Source: Strigamia acuminata (Eukaryota; Arthropoda; Chilopoda; Geophilomorpha; Linotaeniidae). Taken from it: DNA of 64,000 bases. Both the position numbers and the translations under genes were made by a program. Under the pieces are notes generated by a model that worked only from the letters and a program-made list of their open reading frames with translations, made no database searches and was not told where the DNA came from. The stretch spans positions 6,917,601 to 6,981,600 of the forward strand of contig OX442324.1 in assembly GCA_949358305.1 (NCBI GenBank). The letters run 5' to 3'. Shown here one piece after another: positions 60,207 to 64,000 of this stretch; the first letter of the stretch is position 1, and each line of letters opens with the position of its first letter.

Positions 60207-60705
60207 GAAGTTTGTTTCTTGTATTGCGAGGTGCAATAGGTGTCGTTAACGAGGCGACATTTTCGGCGGAAAGCTTTTATTAACATATCTCTGACCTTTT
60301 CAGTTTCTGCAAATAGAACCATATCATCAACATAGACTAATAGTATAGCCTGTTTATCATATGCATAAACACAATTGCAACCTTTAACCTTATCAAAACC
60401 AATTTTGTTCAGTGCTTCATCTAAAGCTTGGTACCACATTCGTCCCGATTGTTTCAAACCGTATAGCGACCTTATCAAATACCAAACTCTATTCGGATGT
60501 CGGGTTTTCACACCTTTGGGCAGTTCCATATGAATTGGATAGTCAAGTTTACCATAAAGGTAGGCGCACTTGACATCCAAATGAACATCGGTCCAACCGC
60601 GCAGAACCACCAGTAGACAGAAAAACAATCTAATTAAGACAAAATTAACTACTGGGCTAAATACCTCCTTGTAGTCAACATTGTAAATCTGTCTAAAACC
60701 CTGTG
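60207..60705 (-). pseudogene. Copia C reverse transcriptase, 3'-truncated
   Basis: After a one-base frameshift near 60702-60706 the frame shows AQGFRQIYNVDY, HLDVKCAYLYGKL, LYGLKQSGRMWYQAL and the catalytic YVDDMVLF. Homology stops after KAFRRKC near 60265; the following residues are unlike Copia. The RT end and RNase H are missing. The frame runs on into unit 2 and stops at 60176. Confidence 0.85.
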
Positions 60706-63150
60706 CACGAGTCGTGCACGATAGCAAACAATTTCCCCCAAATCGTTATACTTTACCGTAAATATCCATTTGTTACCCACGATATGTGAGTGGTTGGGAC
60801 AAGGTTTGACTTCAAACACTTCCAACTCTTCGAGAGTATCCAATTCTTCGCGCATTGCTGCAGCCCACTCATCTTTTTGGGGCGATGCTATTGCTTCCTC
60901 GAAAGTGTTTGGTTCTATAACCTCAGCACAATATACTCTCACGGTATAAAATTCCGGGTTGCTATCGTTCACTGGTGGAGGCTCTGGTTCTGTTTGACCA
61001 ACAGGATCATTAAAAGATGTTTCCTGTATAATCGTCTCTATTGGACGTTGAGTTAGTTTCCAATCATACTCGTTGGCATTGTATGGGGCTTTTAATTCCT
61101 TCTCGCAATATTCTTTGATCTCGGGTCTACTCCGGAGTGGAGTTCGCTGGCCTGGCGGGTAAAAATATATGTCCCACTGTCCCTTTGTTGTCCCAGACTG
61201 ACGCTGCACCTCTTCCCTTTCCCACCCAGGTTTATTCGGAATGGGAGTTCTAATCGCCACCCTGGTGGGTCTCAACGGCGTTGTTGCAACAGGGACTTGT
61301 TTACGCGTCGTAACAAAGGGATGAATTACAGGGGAAGCAGGTAGAGCAGGTGGCGCAGACGGCGCAACCGTAGGCTTGGGTATGGTCTTTGGGGGTTGTG
61401 GCGGTTCGTCGCCATCGCTCTCATCACTGGAGTCAATTGGATTGTAAAAGGAATCATTGCCATCAGATATGTCATAAGGGCTATCACCGACGTGCGTCTT
61501 CACCACATCTTTGTAGACTTTTGACTCATCTATCTTAAGATGTTTATTTTCATAAACATCATCAGAAATAGGATCCCAGATCCTGTACCCCCGAGTTCCC
61601 ATCGCATAGCCCACAATAACTCCTTTCCAGGCCCTTGGTTCAAGTTTGGTTTTCCGGTGTGCTTTAGGGATATGTACATAAGCAAGTGCCCCTGGTACCC
61701 GCAAATGTGTTACCGACAAGGGGCGTTTCCGCCAAAGCACGTATGGAATTTGATTGTTTAGACGTGAATGGGGATACCTGTTCTTTAAATAAATGACAGT
61801 CATTGCTAGTTCTGCCCATAATGATTTAGGCAGTCCCGAACTCAGCAATATACCCCTAACACTGTTTAAAACTGTCCTATTTACCCTCTCGGCTACCCCG
61901 TTCATCTCGGCACTGAAGCTGTTAGTCCTCTGAAAGGTGACGCCTAAATTTGTCAAAAAATTCTCAAATTCCCTGGAAACAAACTCGCCCCCTCTATCAG
62001 TACGGATAGATTTGATTTTGGAACCACTCAAACGTTCTACGCGCATATGGAAATTCTTGTAAGTCTCAAAAACCTTATCTTTAGTTTTCAGGGGAAAAAC
62101 CCAAGAGTAGCGAGTACTGTCGTCAATAATGCAAAGCAAATACCTTGCCCCTCCCAATGATAGAGTTTGACAAGGCCCCCACAAATCCATGTGTAATAAT
62201 TCTAATGGATTAGTAGCCAATACCCTACTTTCTGATCGGAAACTAGCTCTCGTAGATTTTGAGATTTCACAATTCTCACACAAACCCTTATGCACATGAT
62301 CATTAAAGTTAATACCTTTTACATCTTTGTCATTTGTCAAATAGTTTAAACCTTTAGTATACATGTGTGCATATCTCTGATGCCACACATTTACACTAAC
62401 ACTATGACTCTCAGGCTTGCTTGATGTGTTGGTCAGTGTATCTATGTGCGAACCATTTAAACATGGCTTGTCAGCCGACTTGCACTTTACTGGACCAACA
62501 ACTCGGTATAAACCACCGTCGAGTTTTCCTAACATCAGACAAACCTTTGAATCATTTTGGTAAATACGCATAACATTATTAAAAATATCAATATGACACT
62601 TTGAACAATCAATCTTACCAATAGAAATTAAATTTCGTTTGAAACCTTTGACATAATACACATTATTCAACGTAATTTCTTTCACAATTCCATCTATTTT
62701 CACCGATAACTCAATGGTACCTCGTCCGGTAATACTCGATGATCCTTCACCGAGTTCCAAACGCATCGGGGTTAATTCGGTAAAGTCATAAAATAAGTCA
62801 CGATTACCGCATACATGATGTGACGCACATGAGTCCAAATACCAATCACTCAATTGATTCTCGACCGTTGCACTGCAAACTAAAGGTGAACCTATGACGT
62901 TTGCAAACCACGCTGTTTTCCCTGAATGGCTCTCTGGTTGCGCCTTTTGAACATGCCCACCTTTCTTACCACGACCACGTCCCCGTCCGCGACCTCTGGA
63001 TTTCTGATCGCCCTTTGAAACTTTGGGCGCCGTACAGTCACGTGCGTAATGACCTGGTAATCCGCAGTTGTAGCAAATCAGGAACTCGGAGTTTGATTTG
63101 GTCCGGCTGGTCTTATTTGAACTCGCATCACCTTTATCTTGTTGATTCAT
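60649..63150 (-). pseudogene. Copia C polyprotein: zinc knuckle, protease, integrase, start of RT
   Basis: The likely start ATG is at 63150. Order: CCHC knuckle CYNCGLPGHYARDC near residue 28, Arg/Gly repeats (RGRGRGRGRGKK), protease WYLDSCASHH, and integrase with an HHCC finger (WHQRYAHMY to CENCEISK). The integrase core has D in HMDLWGPC, D in RTDRGGEF and E in NGVAERVN. The start of RT (KWIFTVKYNDLGE) follows, then a frameshift. The usual capsid region of 200 or more residues ahead of the knuckle is absent. The frame also stays open upstream through the primer site into the LTR to 63609, which I regard as chance. Order IN before RT identifies Copia. The frameshift, truncation and absent capsid make it defective. 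Confidence 0.9.
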
Positions 63151-63171
63151 GTAATATGCGACAGTTGTTTT

Positions 63172-63235
63172 GCAGTGGAAGCGAGCTGGACCCATAACCC
63201 AGAGGCCGATGGATCGAAACCATCCTCTGCTACCA
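63172..63235 (-). promoter_or_regulatory. Extended primer-binding region copied from initiator tRNA-Met
   Basis: The element sense strand is minus and begins TGGTAGCAGAGGATGG two bases after the LTR, a classical tRNA-iMet primer site. The match does not stop after 12-18 nt. On the plus strand 64 bp follow animal tRNA-iMet from the D-arm through the anticodon loop CCCATAA and TpsiC arm to the 3' end including the non-templated CCA, with about four mismatches. Because the CCA is included and the 5' end of the tRNA is missing, it is a copy of the tRNA molecule and not a tRNA gene. Confidence 0.8.
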
Positions 63236-63237
63236 AT

Positions 63238-64000
63238 TGATGACCACTGGTGGCTGCTGACCCGGTGTTGGGCAGTGGAAGCGGTGCCCAACTTGAAAAT
63301 CTGGTAAAAATCACGAAATTCGGAAATTTCGATTTTGACGGAAATCCACGTATACGTCGGCGGGAGCCGGAGACTCGTCTTGGGCATAAAATGTACGGGA
63401 TTTGCGGTGCGAACAGAAATGTTCCGGAATTGCACAAAACGTCCAAAATTTGCAGGCAAAAGCTGTGGCCGCACTTCTGTGCTTATAGTGCCAATAAATA
63501 AAGTAAATTGTGATGAATTCAACTTACTAACACCTGGTAAAAATGAAAAGTAGAGCCATTTATTTGCAGCTTGATACAGGACTGGAGGCAGCCATTTTTG
63601 CACTCTCAAAACCAGATACAGAATATAATCTCAAAGCATAGGTTACAGGTATTATGTATAAATACAGGATAAATCATAAATGTTTGCATCATAAATAATC
63701 CTATTACAATACAAAAAGCATGGATCAATCACACACATATCTGAATGGTTGTGATTGATCTTACAAATTCAAACAATAATTAAACATACATAAATAGGCA
63801 ACTGTTATCTCAATCAAATAAATTATTACATTTATATGGGGCTTACAAATAAATACAACAATTGCCCAAGCTCTAAGATCAAAAATAAACATAAGCTTTT
63901 CTTTATCATATCAACAGCAAATTAAACTATTTTCCACCCTGCACATAAGATATGACAATTAGACATAACAATGGTTATTTTTCACATTGTTTATGCACGA
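63238..64000 (-). repeat. 5' LTR of Copia C, cut by window end
   Basis: Matches 19703-20465 with few differences. On the minus strand it ends GGTCATCA, followed by AT and the primer site. About 45 bp should remain beyond the window. Confidence 0.88.

Larger units (their letters stand above)
19703..64000 (-). mobile_element. Copia LTR retrotransposon C, split by nested insertions
   Basis: Nearly identical LTR copies lie at 19703-20509 and from 63238 to the window end, with Copia-type pol (integrase before RT) on the minus strand at 60207-63150. Everything from 20687 to about 60206 is later material: E3, E2, MITEs and a tandem duplication. The RT C-terminus and RNase H are missing, so nesting was accompanied by a deletion. 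The five bases left of the 3' LTR are CCAAC; the matching target duplication would lie just beyond the right edge. Confidence 0.75.

Noticed and set aside
63172-63235. A functional tRNA-Met gene on the plus strand
   Set aside because: The 5' acceptor strand is missing and CCA is encoded, which eukaryotic tRNA genes lack; it abuts an LTR as a primer site does.
63151-63609. Coding extension of the Copia polyprotein through the primer site and LTR
   Set aside because: The open frame crosses the tRNA-derived site and the LTR end, which cannot be coding in the genomic RNA before the primer site; taken as chance.

Overview
The window is eukaryotic, and most likely from an invertebrate, probably arthropod, genome. 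It is almost wholly retrotransposon and transposon DNA, with GTAAGT splice donors, AATAAA signals and TA and TTAA target duplications. I see no confident host gene, CRISPR array, rRNA or functional tRNA gene. Species cannot be named from the sequence. Labels used below: E1, E2, E3 and D are Ty3/Gypsy elements; C is a Copia element.

Layout. 1-13019 is E1, a plus-strand Gypsy element cut by the window start: gag, a canonical -1 frameshift signal, a complete pol, an unfamiliar 834-aa third ORF, a polypurine tract and a 3' LTR that carries six covarying stem-loops. 13922-15041 is a palindromic Tc1-like element. 16310-19702 is a decayed minus-strand Gypsy pol with a 136-bp LTR (D). From 19703 to the right edge lies a Russian-doll nest. 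Copia element C (minus strand; LTRs at 19703-20509 and 63238 onward) sits in D. Gypsy element E3 (minus strand, internally deleted; LTR 20687-22772) sits in C. E2 (plus strand, 23774-38324) sits in the gag of E3 with a 4-bp AGTT target duplication. A 1206-bp TA-flanked MITE sits in the TATA box of the 5' LTR of E2. A 387-bp TTAA-flanked MITE sits in the E3 LTR.

An 18,736-bp segment covering most of this nest is present twice in tandem (22732-41470 and 41468-60206), with a 3-bp TGG microhomology at the joint and only five differences noticed. The second E2 copy is therefore 42510-57060.

How the parts work together. E1 and E2 make Gag and reach Pol by -1 frameshifting at an A AAA AAC heptamer, followed 6-7 nt later by a GC-rich stem with a 15-nt loop. 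Both carry an extra Arg/Ser-rich ORF after pol, preceded by a plausible splice acceptor. E2 keeps protease, RT and RNase H but has lost the integrase zinc and catalytic domains by an in-frame deletion. The most unusual signal is that the non-coding DNA of these Gypsy elements is packed with short, perfect stem-loops, very often with exactly 4-nt loops, whose stems stay paired while their sequences diverge. The E1 LTR holds the clearest case, a six-unit array with compensatory changes.
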